NCBI GenBank assembly: GCA_021772515.1
Contig: JAJFLU010000024.1
Location: forward strand, 26,745 to 90,744
DNA from: Opitutales bacterium
GTDB taxonomy: Bacteria; Verrucomicrobiota; Verrucomicrobiia; Opitutales; UBA2987
Direction of reading: 5' to 3'
Length of the DNA: 64,000 nucleotides
How positions within the stretch are numbered: the first letter of the stretch is position 1; every line of letters starts with the position of its first letter. A program made the translations under genes and the position numbers. The notes beneath the pieces are model-generated. The model saw only the letters and a list, made by a program, of their open reading frames with translations. It made no database searches and had not been told where the DNA came from. Shown here in pieces: positions 10,399-19,257 of the stretch.

Positions 10399-10447
10399 TG
10401 GGCTCATAACCTGAAGGTCGCGGGTTCAAATCCCGCCCCTGCACCCA
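10399..10447 (+). other. 3' fragment of a tRNA-Met(CAT), probable initiator type; putative att site
   Basis: GGGCTCATAACCTGAAGGTCGCGGGTTCAAATCCCGCCCCTGCACCCA: anticodon loop CTCATAA, perfect T-arm GCGGG-TTCAAAT-CCCGC, acceptor 3' strand and CCA. The 5' half (D-arm, 5' acceptor strand) is absent upstream. Confidence 0.8.
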
Positions 10448-10460
10448 ATTTCAACATCCT

Positions 10461-10486
10461 CTAAGCCAAACACTTAGGGTTTTTTT
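10461..10486 (+). terminator. Rho-independent terminator-like hairpin downstream of the tRNA fragment
   Basis: CTAAG-ccaaaca-CTTAG followed by GGTTTTTTT. Confidence 0.55.
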
Positions 10487-10499
10487 GTACGAGGCAAAT

Positions 10500-11378
10500 T
10501 CACCGATTCGGCAGGAATTTATCCAGGTAGCTTTGGTAGTTGGAATTTCCCAGAGATTCGATGCTCCTGCCCAGGGTTGCGTCGTCGATCCAGCCCTTGC
10601 GGTAGGCAATTTCCTCCGGGCAGGAGATTTTCATCCCTTGCCTGCGTTCGATAACCTGTACGAAATTTGAGGCGTCAAGCAGGCTATCATGGGTTCCGGT
10701 GTCCAGCCAGGCGGTTCCCCGCCCCAAAAGCGCCACATGAAGCTGCCCTTTTTGCATATAAGCGCGGTTCAGGTCGGTGATTTCCAATTCCCCCCGCGCG
10801 GAGGGCTTCAACTGGCCTGCCATGAGGGGGGCCTGCTCATCATAAAAGTAAATTCCGGGAACGGCGAATGGCGAGCGCGGTTTGGCAGGCTTTTCCTCAA
10901 TCGAAAGCGCCTCCCCCGACTCCGAAATCTCGACCACTCCATAATTGCCGGGATCCGATACCTGATAGCCGAAAATTGTGGCGCCACTTTGCCTGGCGTC
11001 AGCGGCAAGCAGGGTTTTTGGCAAATCATGCCCGTAAAACAGATTATCCCCCAAAATTAACGCCGAAGGGCCACCTTCCAGAAATTCCTCAGCGATGATA
11101 AGAGCCTGTGCAAGTCCCTCTGGTCGAGGCTGCTCCGCATAGGAGAAATTCATTCCGAATTGACTTCCGTCCTCTAACAATTTTCGAAAAAGAGGCAAAT
11201 CCGATGGAGTGGAAATTATCAAAACCTCTTTGATATCCGACAACATGAGGACCGACAGCGGATAATATACCATCGGCTTATCGTAAACGGGCATCAATTG
11301 TTTGCTCACTGCGATGGTCAATGGAAACAGGCGTGACCCCGAACCTCCGGCCAGAACTATTCCTTTTCTTTTTTTCAT
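10500..11378 (-). CDS. rmlA: Glucose-1-phosphate thymidylyltransferase
   Basis: 292 aa; KGIVLAGGSGSRLFPLTIAVSKQLMPVYDKPMVYYPLSVLMLSDIKEVLIISTP, LILGDNLFYGHDL, AWLDTGTHDSLLDASNFV. Confidence 0.95.
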   Translation of the reverse strand: MKKRKGIVLAGGSGSRLFPLTIAVSKQLMPVYDKPMVYYPLSVLMLSDIKEVLIISTPSDLPLFRKLLEDGSQFGMNFSYAEQPRPEGLAQALIIAEEFLEGGPSALILGDNLFYGHDLPKTLLAADARQSGATIFGYQVSDPGNYGVVEISESGEALSIEEKPAKPRSPFAVPGIYFYDEQAPLMAGQLKPSARGELEITDLNRAYMQKGQLHVALLGRGTAWLDTGTHDSLLDASNFVQVIERRQGMKISCPEEIAYRKGWIDDATLGRSIESLGNSNYQSYLDKFLPNR

Positions 11379-11490
11379 CGATCAATTGCCAATCTCATCT
11401 CAGACAGCGCGAATCTTCGATAATTGCTCCAAAATCGCAAGGACGGAATCAACCGTCGGTGGTAAAACAGACTCTGTAAATGGGTAAGCG

Positions 11491-11928
11491 TTGACACCGG
11501 TGCCTTTTGCGGGGATGAACACTTGGGGTATGAAGGGAAAGTTTTTGCCGATTTCTGATAGCGAGCCAATCACTCTGGATTGGGGAATTTTAAGATGGCT
11601 TAGTCAGCCCGAATTAAATGGAGCGGAAAAGCTGGTGGTTATCGAGGTCAGCCTGCTCCCCGGCCACGGCCACAATTTTCACAAACATCCTCAGCAGGAG
11701 GAGGTCATCTATGTGATCGAGGGGTCGGTAGAGCAGTGGCTGGAAGGGGAAAAGCGTGATCTCGATCCGGGAGATTCCATTTTCATCCCCGCCGATACCG
11801 TGCATGCCTCTTTCAATATGTCATCGGGAAATGTAAAGCTTTTGGCTATATTGGGACCAGCGGTAGGCGACGAGGGTTACGAACTCGTCGATGTCAGCGA
11901 CGAGGAGCCCTGGAAGTCTTTACGCTAA
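11491..11928 (+). CDS. Cupin-domain protein (true start may be ATG ~11514 or ~11527)
   Basis: GHGHNFHKHPQQEEVIYVIEGSVEQWLEGEKRDLDPGDSIFIPADTVHASFN: cupin metal-binding motifs. Confidence 0.85.
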   Translation: MTPVPFAGMNTWGMKGKFLPISDSEPITLDWGILRWLSQPELNGAEKLVVIEVSLLPGHGHNFHKHPQQEEVIYVIEGSVEQWLEGEKRDLDPGDSIFIPADTVHASFNMSSGNVKLLAILGPAVGDEGYELVDVSDEEPWKSLR

Positions 11929-11972
11929 CCAATTAGTTACCTTGTAGCTCTCCTTGTCGGGGTGAATTTTCG

Positions 11973-12041
11973 ATGAAAAGGCGCAATTTCATCAAAGGAA
12001 TCACCGCAATAAACGGCGCGGCTACTGCCTCTTTGAAGTGA
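11973..12041 (+). pseudogene. Orphan Tat-type signal peptide microORF, probable gene remnant
   Basis: MKRRNFIKGITAINGAATASLK* (22 aa) with RRxFIKG twin-arginine motif, no downstream mature domain. Confidence 0.4.
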
Positions 12042-12299
12042 CTCCGAAAATCTGGGAAACCCATATAAGAGCCATAGAGTCAACGCGGGTTGCAGGCTCA
12101 AAAGTAGAGACGCTGGCCACCTTTGTCGTCGAAGCGGGAAAACCCGGCACACGCCGCGCTTGAAAATCGAATAGTGTAGTTGTCACAATATTTGCCCGAA
12201 CTTCGACAATTCATGCGGAGCGGGTTTTGGTATTATCGGGTATAATTCTTTAAATCCGAAGGAGTGTCCGTGTCAGAAGGATAATAGGAGGAATACGAA

Positions 12300-12755
12300 A
12301 TGGGCGTCGAGACAGCAAAAGATGTACTAGATCACGCGAGAGCTTTCCATCGCCAGTTGCGCGATTTTTATTCACAGTTACAGGAGATTACCACCAAAGA
12401 GAGATTGAGGCTGCTCCTCGAGTATCTCAGTGCGCATGAAAAACAGCTCGAGGATAACCTGGAAGCCTACGAGGATGTGGCCGAAAAAAATGTGCTCGAT
12501 TCCTGGTTCCAATATCCGCCCGAGCATATCCACGATGTTCCATTTGAAGATATCGATAAAATTGAAGACCTGTCCATCGATGAAATCATCAATATCGGAT
12601 TAAAATTCGATGACATGCTACTAAAATTATACGAGGAATCCGCTGATAAAGCTGAATTGGAGGGTGCCAGAGATGTCTTTAAAAACCTCGTCGAAAAGCA
12701 GAAGGTGGCTCGGCGGAATTTCGTCCGGCAGACGCTCCGCACCGAAGATCTTTAG
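12300..12755 (+). CDS. Hypothetical helical protein, possibly ferritin/rubrerythrin-like
   Basis: 151 aa, good RBS (AGGAGG) upstream; ARAFHRQLRDFYSQL...EKRLRLLLEYLSAHEKQLEDNL helical pattern. Confidence 0.6.
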   Translation: MGVETAKDVLDHARAFHRQLRDFYSQLQEITTKERLRLLLEYLSAHEKQLEDNLEAYEDVAEKNVLDSWFQYPPEHIHDVPFEDIDKIEDLSIDEIINIGLKFDDMLLKLYEESADKAELEGARDVFKNLVEKQKVARRNFVRQTLRTEDL

Positions 12756-12864
12756 GAAACTGTAAACTTTCCGGCAATTAACTGTCGGAAGCGATTCCAT
12801 ACGATCCGCATTTTGAGTCTTGTAAGCGGAAGACGGTTCTAGTAATTAGATAGAACACTCACGT

Positions 12865-13434
12865 ATGTCATCGCAGATGAAAACTTCGACGATCAATTCT
12901 GAAAATTCCCTTTGGCAGAAAAGTCAATTATCGGAAATCGTTGTTCTTTTGGGCTTGTCGGTGACGGTTCCGTTTCTGATCCATCTTTTCCCGATATGGG
13001 GCGCGCTTCCTCTGGGAGCCTACTTGTTGCCAATGTTTTATGCGCCGCTACTGGCCGCATTATTTTGCCGAATCCATGTTGGGGTTGTCGTATGCCTTTT
13101 TGGACCTTGGTTGAATATGCAGCTAACCGGCCAACCGGAATCGACATTCGCCATCCTGCTCACTGCCCAATTGCTGGTTTTTTACGTTTTACTAAAAGGA
13201 CTGACCTTTCGCGGAAGAAGTCAGCGGCAATGGTATTTTGGCCCGCTTTCATTTCTGGCTACCAAAGGCCTGATAATGGTGCTTCTCCTAATTTTCCCTA
13301 CGTTTCTGACTCGAATTTCTCCCTTTGAATTTTTCCTGAATTCCACAATCTACGCCTTTCCGGGATTGGTCATAATCAGCCTGATCGGATGGCTGGCAAT
13401 CCTCACCTACCCCTCGGAATCAAGCGCGTCTTAA
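12865..13434 (+). CDS. Small integral membrane protein, possibly ECF-transporter S-component/BioY-like
   Basis: 189 aa with several hydrophobic helices (VVLLGLSVTVPFLIHLFPIWGALPLGAYLLPMFYAPLLAALFC). Confidence 0.5.
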   Translation: MSSQMKTSTINSENSLWQKSQLSEIVVLLGLSVTVPFLIHLFPIWGALPLGAYLLPMFYAPLLAALFCRIHVGVVVCLFGPWLNMQLTGQPESTFAILLTAQLLVFYVLLKGLTFRGRSQRQWYFGPLSFLATKGLIMVLLLIFPTFLTRISPFEFFLNSTIYAFPGLVIISLIGWLAILTYPSESSAS

Positions 13435-13436
13435 AG

Positions 13437-13838
13437 ATGGAAGAGGTTACCTTTCAGGAAATATCCCGCCGTCTCCACGAAACCAAATTTCCGGCCATCG
13501 ATTGCGTAATTGGAATACTCAATGGCGGCAGGGTTCCCGCGACTCTCCTGGCCCATCAGTTAAAGGTTCCCCTCGTATTTCTATCCATAAACTATCGGGA
13601 TGAGGATAACAACCCGCGCTATGAAGACCCGAAATTGTTTTCTGCGCCCGAAAGTTTGCCCGTGGATGGGGCAATTCTCCTCGTTGACGACGTATCCGTT
13701 TCCGGCAAGACAATGCAGGTGGCCAGAGAGCAATTGAGCCACTGCCGAGTAACCACCTTCGTTCTCAAAGGCCGAGCGGACCACGTCCTCTTCCCCGAGT
13801 TCAAAGACTGTGTAAACTGGCCCTGGAAATCGATTTAA
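13437..13838 (+). CDS. Phosphoribosyltransferase
   Basis: PRPP-binding motif GAILLVDDVSVSGKTMQVA and N-terminal IDCVIGILNGGRVPATLLAHQL; start chosen at internal ATG. Confidence 0.85.
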   Translation: MEEVTFQEISRRLHETKFPAIDCVIGILNGGRVPATLLAHQLKVPLVFLSINYRDEDNNPRYEDPKLFSAPESLPVDGAILLVDDVSVSGKTMQVAREQLSHCRVTTFVLKGRADHVLFPEFKDCVNWPWKSI

Positions 13839-13890
13839 ACTCGATCGCTGAATATGGCATGGGGCAAGAGGATTACCTGATGCCTGATTT

Positions 13891-14883
13891 TCAATAAAGC
13901 CAGTTGCGGTAGGGTTCCAGGCCTTTCGAGTTGGCTACTTCCGCTACTTTGTCGGCGATGGTTTTGCGGTCGTCTTCCGTCAGCGAGGTGAAGCGTTTAG
14001 CGATGTCGATATTTTGGCGGAGATTTTCGAGGTTCGGCATTCCACTGACCAGCGAACAAATAGGCAAAGACAGGACGAACCACAAATTTTCTTCCAGCGA
14101 GAGTCGGTCCGGGACAATGGATTTGCCATTGTATTTCCTCAAGACACGGCCGGAACTCATCGCTTTCATGGCCAGTGGAGCGTAACCTTGTTCAACGAGT
14201 TTGGGCAGGACTTTTAAAGTAAAACTGTCGCGAGCGATGGTATCAATTGTGCTGATGGGCATGAGGCAGGTTTTCAGCGGGCCGCCCTTGGCCAATTCGA
14301 GCACTCTCAAATGCGCGGAGGTTACAGTGTGGCCGGAGAATCCACAATGGCGGACTTTGCCCTCCTCCTGTGCTTTCAGCATGACGGGGAGCATCTCGGG
14401 GACGCGGTTTTCGGCATCTCCCGGGCTGCTGACGGTGTGAATCATCCAAAGGTCGATGTAGTCGGTCTTCATACGACGCAAAGACTCTTCAAGCTGCTGG
14501 CGAGGGGAGGGGCCTTCGCGGGAGTCCGCCTTGGACATTATAAAGACCTGTTCGCGGTATTTTGGCGTCAAATATTTGCCATATCTTTCCTCGCTCCGGC
14601 CACCGTTGTATTTCCAGGCATTGTCAAAAAACCGGACTCCGTTTTCGAGCGAGGTTTCGATGATTCGCTCGCATTCGGATTCACTGCTGATGCCGATATG
14701 GTAGCCGCCGACGCCGAGGATTGTCAGTAGCTCACCGGTGTCGGCAAACGGCCGCCGGGGCAGCAAAAGCCCGAGTTTGTCCGAATCGCCAGCGCTGATC
14801 TTGGCAGCCTCGACTTGACCAGGATACAGAAGTGGCGCACCTGCCGCGCCGATGAGAGCGCGTAAAAATGTTCGGCGATCCAT
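13891..14883 (-). CDS. Aldo/keto reductase with N-terminal Tat-like signal
   Basis: 330 aa; MDRRTFLRALIGAAGAPLL; GVRFFDNAWKYNGGRSEERYGKYL, DYIDLWMIHTV, KVRHCGFSGH. Confidence 0.9.
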   Translation of the reverse strand: MDRRTFLRALIGAAGAPLLYPGQVEAAKISAGDSDKLGLLLPRRPFADTGELLTILGVGGYHIGISSESECERIIETSLENGVRFFDNAWKYNGGRSEERYGKYLTPKYREQVFIMSKADSREGPSPRQQLEESLRRMKTDYIDLWMIHTVSSPGDAENRVPEMLPVMLKAQEEGKVRHCGFSGHTVTSAHLRVLELAKGGPLKTCLMPISTIDTIARDSFTLKVLPKLVEQGYAPLAMKAMSSGRVLRKYNGKSIVPDRLSLEENLWFVLSLPICSLVSGMPNLENLRQNIDIAKRFTSLTEDDRKTIADKVAEVANSKGLEPYRNWLY

Positions 14884-14959
14884 CTGTCAAATCATAGCCA
14901 AGTGTTCGCTCAACTCAAGCAACTTTGCAAAAACAATGCGACACCGGATTGGTTGCTGT

Positions 14960-15223
14960 TTAACCGCCGCTCATGGCCGGGAGAAAGTTAATCTCGCTTT
15001 CGGACGAAACCTTTTGGCGGAGGCCGAGAGGGGAAACTTCGCTATCGACAAAGACCGCGATAGTCGGCTTGAGACGATCTCCTTTGCACAGGCGTTCACG
15101 AATACCGGAGTGGACTACCTCAAGGCTCTCTATTATCTCACGGACCGTTGCGCCCTCGACCGAGACCTGCTCACGACCACCTGTGAGGTTCTGCATTTGC
15201 GGGGGAATCCAGACCGTGGCCAT
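14960..15223 (-). CDS. MoaD/ThiS-family sulfur carrier protein
   Basis: 87 aa; beta-grasp type sequence ending in FLPAMSGG (C-terminal GG); directly downstream of molybdo-hydroxylase large subunit. Confidence 0.8.
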   Translation of the reverse strand: MATVWIPPQMQNLTGGREQVSVEGATVREIIESLEVVHSGIRERLCKGDRLKPTIAVFVDSEVSPLGLRQKVSSESEINFLPAMSGG

Positions 15224-15232
15224 TTTATTAAA

Positions 15233-17533
15233 TCAATGAGAGGCCGCCAGCTTTTCAAGACAAGCCGCGAGGACACGATCGGGCCGCATGGGAAGCTCCC
15301 GGAGACGCACTCCGACGGCGTTGTAAATGGCGATGGCAATGGCTGCCGGGGGCGGCGCTATCGACGCTTCACCGACACCCCGAACCCCAAACGGGTGACC
15401 CGGATGGGGCACTTCGACGATCACAGTATCCACCATGGGAACATCAAAACAGGTCGGAATGCGATAATCCAAAAAACTGGCGTTTTGCATCCGTCCCTCG
15501 GAATAGAAATATTCTTCGTTCAAAGCCCAGCCGATTCCCTGCACCGAGCCTCCCTGCATCTGCCCTTCGACATAGCTCGGATGGATGGCCGTCCCCGCAT
15601 CCTGGATCATGGTAAAACGCAGAATCGTCACTTTGCCGGTATCCGGGTCCACCTCGACATCGGCCATACAGGTAGTAAAGGACCCCCCCGATCCGTAGTC
15701 GGGGTCCACTGTGCCGGAGCCAACGACCGCCCCTCCCAAATCTTTTAAATGGCCGGCCAATTCCTTGAAAGAAAGTTTCTTGTCTGCGTCGGTTGCGTGC
15801 AGGAATATGCCGTCCTCAAATCGCACTTCTTCTTCCGGCGCTTCCCAATACATGGCCGCTTTGGCCATCATTTTTCTTTTAACTTCCTGTGCTGCCTCGT
15901 AGGCGGCCCATCCGGTGGCAAAGGTTACCCGGCTGCCCCCGGTTAATTCGGTGTAACCGACCGAGGAGGTGTCACCCACCGACGGATTGATGGCTTCGGC
16001 GGGTAATCCGAGAACTTCGGCGAACTGCATGGCAATCGATGCGCGGGAGCCGCCAATATCGGTCGAACCTTCCACTAAATTTACGGTGCCGTCTTCATTA
16101 ACATGAGCCGTAGCGCTCGATTTTAACCCCGCATTTACCCAAAACCCGGTGGCGATGCCCCGGCCTTGGTTCGGGCCGTTCAAAGGCGTTCGGTAATGCT
16201 CGTGCGCCTTCGCCTGCTCCAGGGTTTCCCGGCATCCAATTACCGGATAGACCACGCCGTCAACCCTTCGGACACCCTCTTGGGCGGCGTTCAATAGGCG
16301 AATTTCAATCGGATCCACACCCAATTTTTCGGCAATCTCGTCAACTATCGTCTCGGTCGCGAGGATGACCGGCGTGGCCCCGGGCGCTCGATAGGCGGCG
16401 CTACGAGGTTTGTTCAGGACGACATCATAGCCGTCAACGAGGGCATTGGGAAATGAATAGCATGAAAAAACGCACATTGCGCCAGCCCAGACGGGAGAGC
16501 CGGGGAAAGCGCCTGCCGCAAATGCGAAATTTGCCTCGGCGGCGAGAAATTTTCCGGTTTTGTCCGCACCAATTTTCACTTTCACGTAAGTGGCGGGTGT
16601 GGGACCAGTGGACTTAAAAACGTCCGCCCGTGTCATAATTATTTTTACGGGCCGCCCGGATTTTTTCGACAAAAGAGCCGCCTGTGGAGCCAGGTAAACC
16701 GGTATTTTGCCCCCGAAACCGCCACCGATTTCCATTGGCACGACTTTCACCTTGGATACGGGAATACCAAGGATTCCGGCGGTTTGTTTTTGTACGCCAA
16801 AAGCGCCTTGGGTGCTCGTCCAGACCGTCAATTGCCCATCGGTTTTCCATTCTGCGGTGGCATTGTGGGACTCGATATAACCCTGATGGACGGAGGCGGT
16901 TTTAAACTCGTGCTCAATGATGACATCCGACTCCCCAAACCCTTTTTCCAGATCACCGATTTTAAATTGGGTATGGCTTGCAATATTGCTTTTTGTTCCC
17001 GTGTCCTCCCCAAAATCTTCGGTGGTTAAATCATCGTGCAGAAGCGGAGCGTCCTCACGCATGGCCTCATGCACATCCTCGACATAGGGCAGGATTTCGT
17101 AATCGACTTCAATCAGGCGCAGGGCTTCCTCAGCTATATGGATATTGGTGGCGGCCACAGCGGCCACCGAATGCCCTTGGTAAAGCACTTTGTCTTTGGC
17201 CAGGATATTACTCCGCATATGCGTGAGACGAAAAACACCCTCAACCAGGCTAATTACCTCATCATCTCCGGCGGGCGAAAAATCATCAGCCGTAACGACC
17301 GCGCGGACACCTTCGAGGGCTTCGGCTTTGGTTGTATCGATGCTGCGAATGCGGGCATGAGGGTGGGGACTGCGGAGAGTTTGCCCGTAAAGCATTCCAG
17401 GCAGATTTTGATCGATGCCGTAAACTGCCCGCCCGGTAACTTTGTCAAGGCCGTCGTGGCGAATGGGCCGCGTCCCGATTACCTTATATTTACCGTTACC
17501 ATTACCATTTTCTGAATTTGAAGTGGCTGCCAT
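15233..17533 (-). CDS. Xanthine dehydrogenase family, molybdopterin-binding subunit
   Basis: 766 aa; RHDGLDKVTGRAVYGIDQNLPGMLYGQTLRSPHPHARI, GGGFGGKIPVYLAPQAALLSKKSGRPVK, RAPGATPV, GVRGVGEASIAPPPAAIAIAIYNAVGVRL (catalytic Glu retained). Confidence 0.95.
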   Translation of the reverse strand: MAATSNSENGNGNGKYKVIGTRPIRHDGLDKVTGRAVYGIDQNLPGMLYGQTLRSPHPHARIRSIDTTKAEALEGVRAVVTADDFSPAGDDEVISLVEGVFRLTHMRSNILAKDKVLYQGHSVAAVAATNIHIAEEALRLIEVDYEILPYVEDVHEAMREDAPLLHDDLTTEDFGEDTGTKSNIASHTQFKIGDLEKGFGESDVIIEHEFKTASVHQGYIESHNATAEWKTDGQLTVWTSTQGAFGVQKQTAGILGIPVSKVKVVPMEIGGGFGGKIPVYLAPQAALLSKKSGRPVKIIMTRADVFKSTGPTPATYVKVKIGADKTGKFLAAEANFAFAAGAFPGSPVWAGAMCVFSCYSFPNALVDGYDVVLNKPRSAAYRAPGATPVILATETIVDEIAEKLGVDPIEIRLLNAAQEGVRRVDGVVYPVIGCRETLEQAKAHEHYRTPLNGPNQGRGIATGFWVNAGLKSSATAHVNEDGTVNLVEGSTDIGGSRASIAMQFAEVLGLPAEAINPSVGDTSSVGYTELTGGSRVTFATGWAAYEAAQEVKRKMMAKAAMYWEAPEEEVRFEDGIFLHATDADKKLSFKELAGHLKDLGGAVVGSGTVDPDYGSGGSFTTCMADVEVDPDTGKVTILRFTMIQDAGTAIHPSYVEGQMQGGSVQGIGWALNEEYFYSEGRMQNASFLDYRIPTCFDVPMVDTVIVEVPHPGHPFGVRGVGEASIAPPPAAIAIAIYNAVGVRLRELPMRPDRVLAACLEKLAASH

Positions 17534-17567
17534 GGATATATCCTCTGTTGTTCGGAGTGGGTGGGGT

Positions 17568-18071
17568 TTAATTGGAACTTTGGAGGGAAGTCTCCGTATT
17601 CGGGGCTACATTGGCGGCATCGAGGACTGCCCGGACGATCTTGTCGTAGCCGGTGCAGCGGCAGAGGTTTCCCGCCAGCCAATGGCGCACCTCGTGCTCC
17701 GTTGGATCGGGATTCTGATCGAGTAGAGCTTTTGCCGCCACAAGAAATCCCGGTGTGCAAATACCGCATTGCAAACTGGCGTGTTCGAGAAATTTTTGCT
17801 GCAAAGGGTGCAGCCCTTGAGGAGATGCCAACCCTTCGATAGTAACGATTTTTCGATCCTGTGCCTCGACCGCGAAGATGAGGCAGGAATTCATTAAAAC
17901 ACCATCTATGATCACATTACAGGCTCCGCAATTGCCGTCGTTACAACCCTCCTTTGTGCCCGTCATTCCAAGGTGGTCGCGGAATATCTCGAGTAGACTC
18001 TGCCGCGGTTCGCAGAGAAATTCGACTGCTTCGCCGTTGATGGTGGTGTTGATGTAGAGCTTTTTACCCAT
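17568..18071 (-). CDS. Xanthine dehydrogenase family, [2Fe-2S] subunit
   Basis: 167 aa; GCNDGNCGACNVIIDG and CGICTPGFLVAAKALL...GNLCRCTGYDKIV. Confidence 0.95.
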   Translation of the reverse strand: MGKKLYINTTINGEAVEFLCEPRQSLLEIFRDHLGMTGTKEGCNDGNCGACNVIIDGVLMNSCLIFAVEAQDRKIVTIEGLASPQGLHPLQQKFLEHASLQCGICTPGFLVAAKALLDQNPDPTEHEVRHWLAGNLCRCTGYDKIVRAVLDAANVAPNTETSLQSSN

Positions 18072-18122
18072 TAAAATTTTTCTGTTCTTGAATTTATGTT
18101 AAACTGGTTATTTTAGCTTCGG

Positions 18123-19031
18123 TTATTGGTCATTATTTTGTACCGCGTTTGGAACAAACTCCCCACGCGCACGGTTAATCGCACCCCACAGTGCCCGCCG
18201 GGTGAGCACTTTAACGAGATGCTTACGATACTCGGCGGGCGCGCGCATATCGGATATCGGGCGAGCGATTGACTGGGCCGAAGATGCGGCCGCATCGATG
18301 GACTCATCGGAAACCTCACGGCCTTTCAGGAGGTCGCCAGCTTCCCTGGCATAGAGCGGGGTCGGGGCCACCGCAGCCAAACCGATACGGACTTTATTAA
18401 ACATTCGGCCCTCATCATCCAGTTCCACATAAGCCCCTGCTCCTACCACCGCGATGTCCATCTCGAATCGCGGAATAAATCGCAGGTAGTGTGCGCCACT
18501 CGATTTCGGAACAGGCGGTAAATGAATCGCCACGAGAATTTCCCCTTTCTCCAGGATGTTTTTTCCTGGTCCCGTGCAGAAGTTTTCCACCGGAATGCGG
18601 CGGTTTTCTGCGGCGCCGACGATTTCACAGGTGGCGCCATAGGCAATGAGGATCGGAATGCTGTCCGCGCTCGGCGATGAATTGCAGAGATTGCCGCCCA
18701 CCGTTGCCCGTCCCTGGATTTGAATACCTCCAATAATTGCGATTGAGTCGATTAAACCCGGATAGGTATCGACGATGGCTTTGTCCTCGTAAATGCGATG
18801 ACACGGAACGGTTGCACCAAGGGTGAGCCCTTCAATTGGGTCACAAATTAGTTGCTTACACTCCGGCAGGTGTTTGATGTCGATTACACGGTCCACCGAC
18901 AACGCCCCTTGCCTCAATTGGACAATCAGATCAGTGCCACCTGCCAGAACGCGGCATTGACAGTCATTTTCACCCAGCAAATCGAACGTTTCGCCTAGAG
19001 TGCGGGGTGTGCAATATTCAAAGTTTTGCAA
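18123..19031 (-). CDS. Xanthine dehydrogenase family, FAD-binding subunit
   Basis: 302 aa; VLAGGTDLIVQLRQG and IGGIQIQGRATVGGNLCNSSPSADSIP. Confidence 0.93.
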   Translation of the reverse strand: MQNFEYCTPRTLGETFDLLGENDCQCRVLAGGTDLIVQLRQGALSVDRVIDIKHLPECKQLICDPIEGLTLGATVPCHRIYEDKAIVDTYPGLIDSIAIIGGIQIQGRATVGGNLCNSSPSADSIPILIAYGATCEIVGAAENRRIPVENFCTGPGKNILEKGEILVAIHLPPVPKSSGAHYLRFIPRFEMDIAVVGAGAYVELDDEGRMFNKVRIGLAAVAPTPLYAREAGDLLKGREVSDESIDAAASSAQSIARPISDMRAPAEYRKHLVKVLTRRALWGAINRARGEFVPNAVQNNDQ

Positions 19032-19257
19032 TCGCTATATTCTTTCCGTCTGTAAAGTGTGTGGAGCCTGATATCATTGCAGGCTTGGTTATAAATCTTG
19101 AGGGAGAATTGTTCGCATGTCAGTTGAAATGAGTCAAATCCGTATTTATTCAATCTAGACATTAAGGAAAATAGAACCTCCAATTGGCATTTAAACAGAA
19201 ATTTTTGATAAAACATCCTTTCAGGGGATCCCACCTCGATCATATTGAACAACAACC

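Larger units (their letters stand above)
1900..10447. mobile_element. Putative integrated genomic island / remnant (boundaries approximate; left end not determined)
   Basis: Tyrosine recombinase, truncated tRNA 3' fragment at the right edge, duplicated/decayed unknown gene, long poorly coding stretches (1.9-4.0 kb) and a restriction-like cargo module. Confidence 0.5.

Noticed and set aside
10380-10450. Complete functional tRNA gene
   Set aside because: No 5' acceptor strand or D-arm can be found upstream; only the 3' half is present.
13805-13900. Possible frameshifted C-terminus of the phosphoribosyltransferase (other frame reads LEIDLNSIAEYGMGQEDYLMPDFQ*)
   Set aside because: The in-frame ending NWPWKSI resembles the normal ..WPW.. 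end of this family; the alternative frame has no supporting motif.
14852-15748. 298-aa plus-strand ORF
   Set aside because: Antisense to the MoaD-like and Mo-subunit genes, which have unmistakable family motifs.
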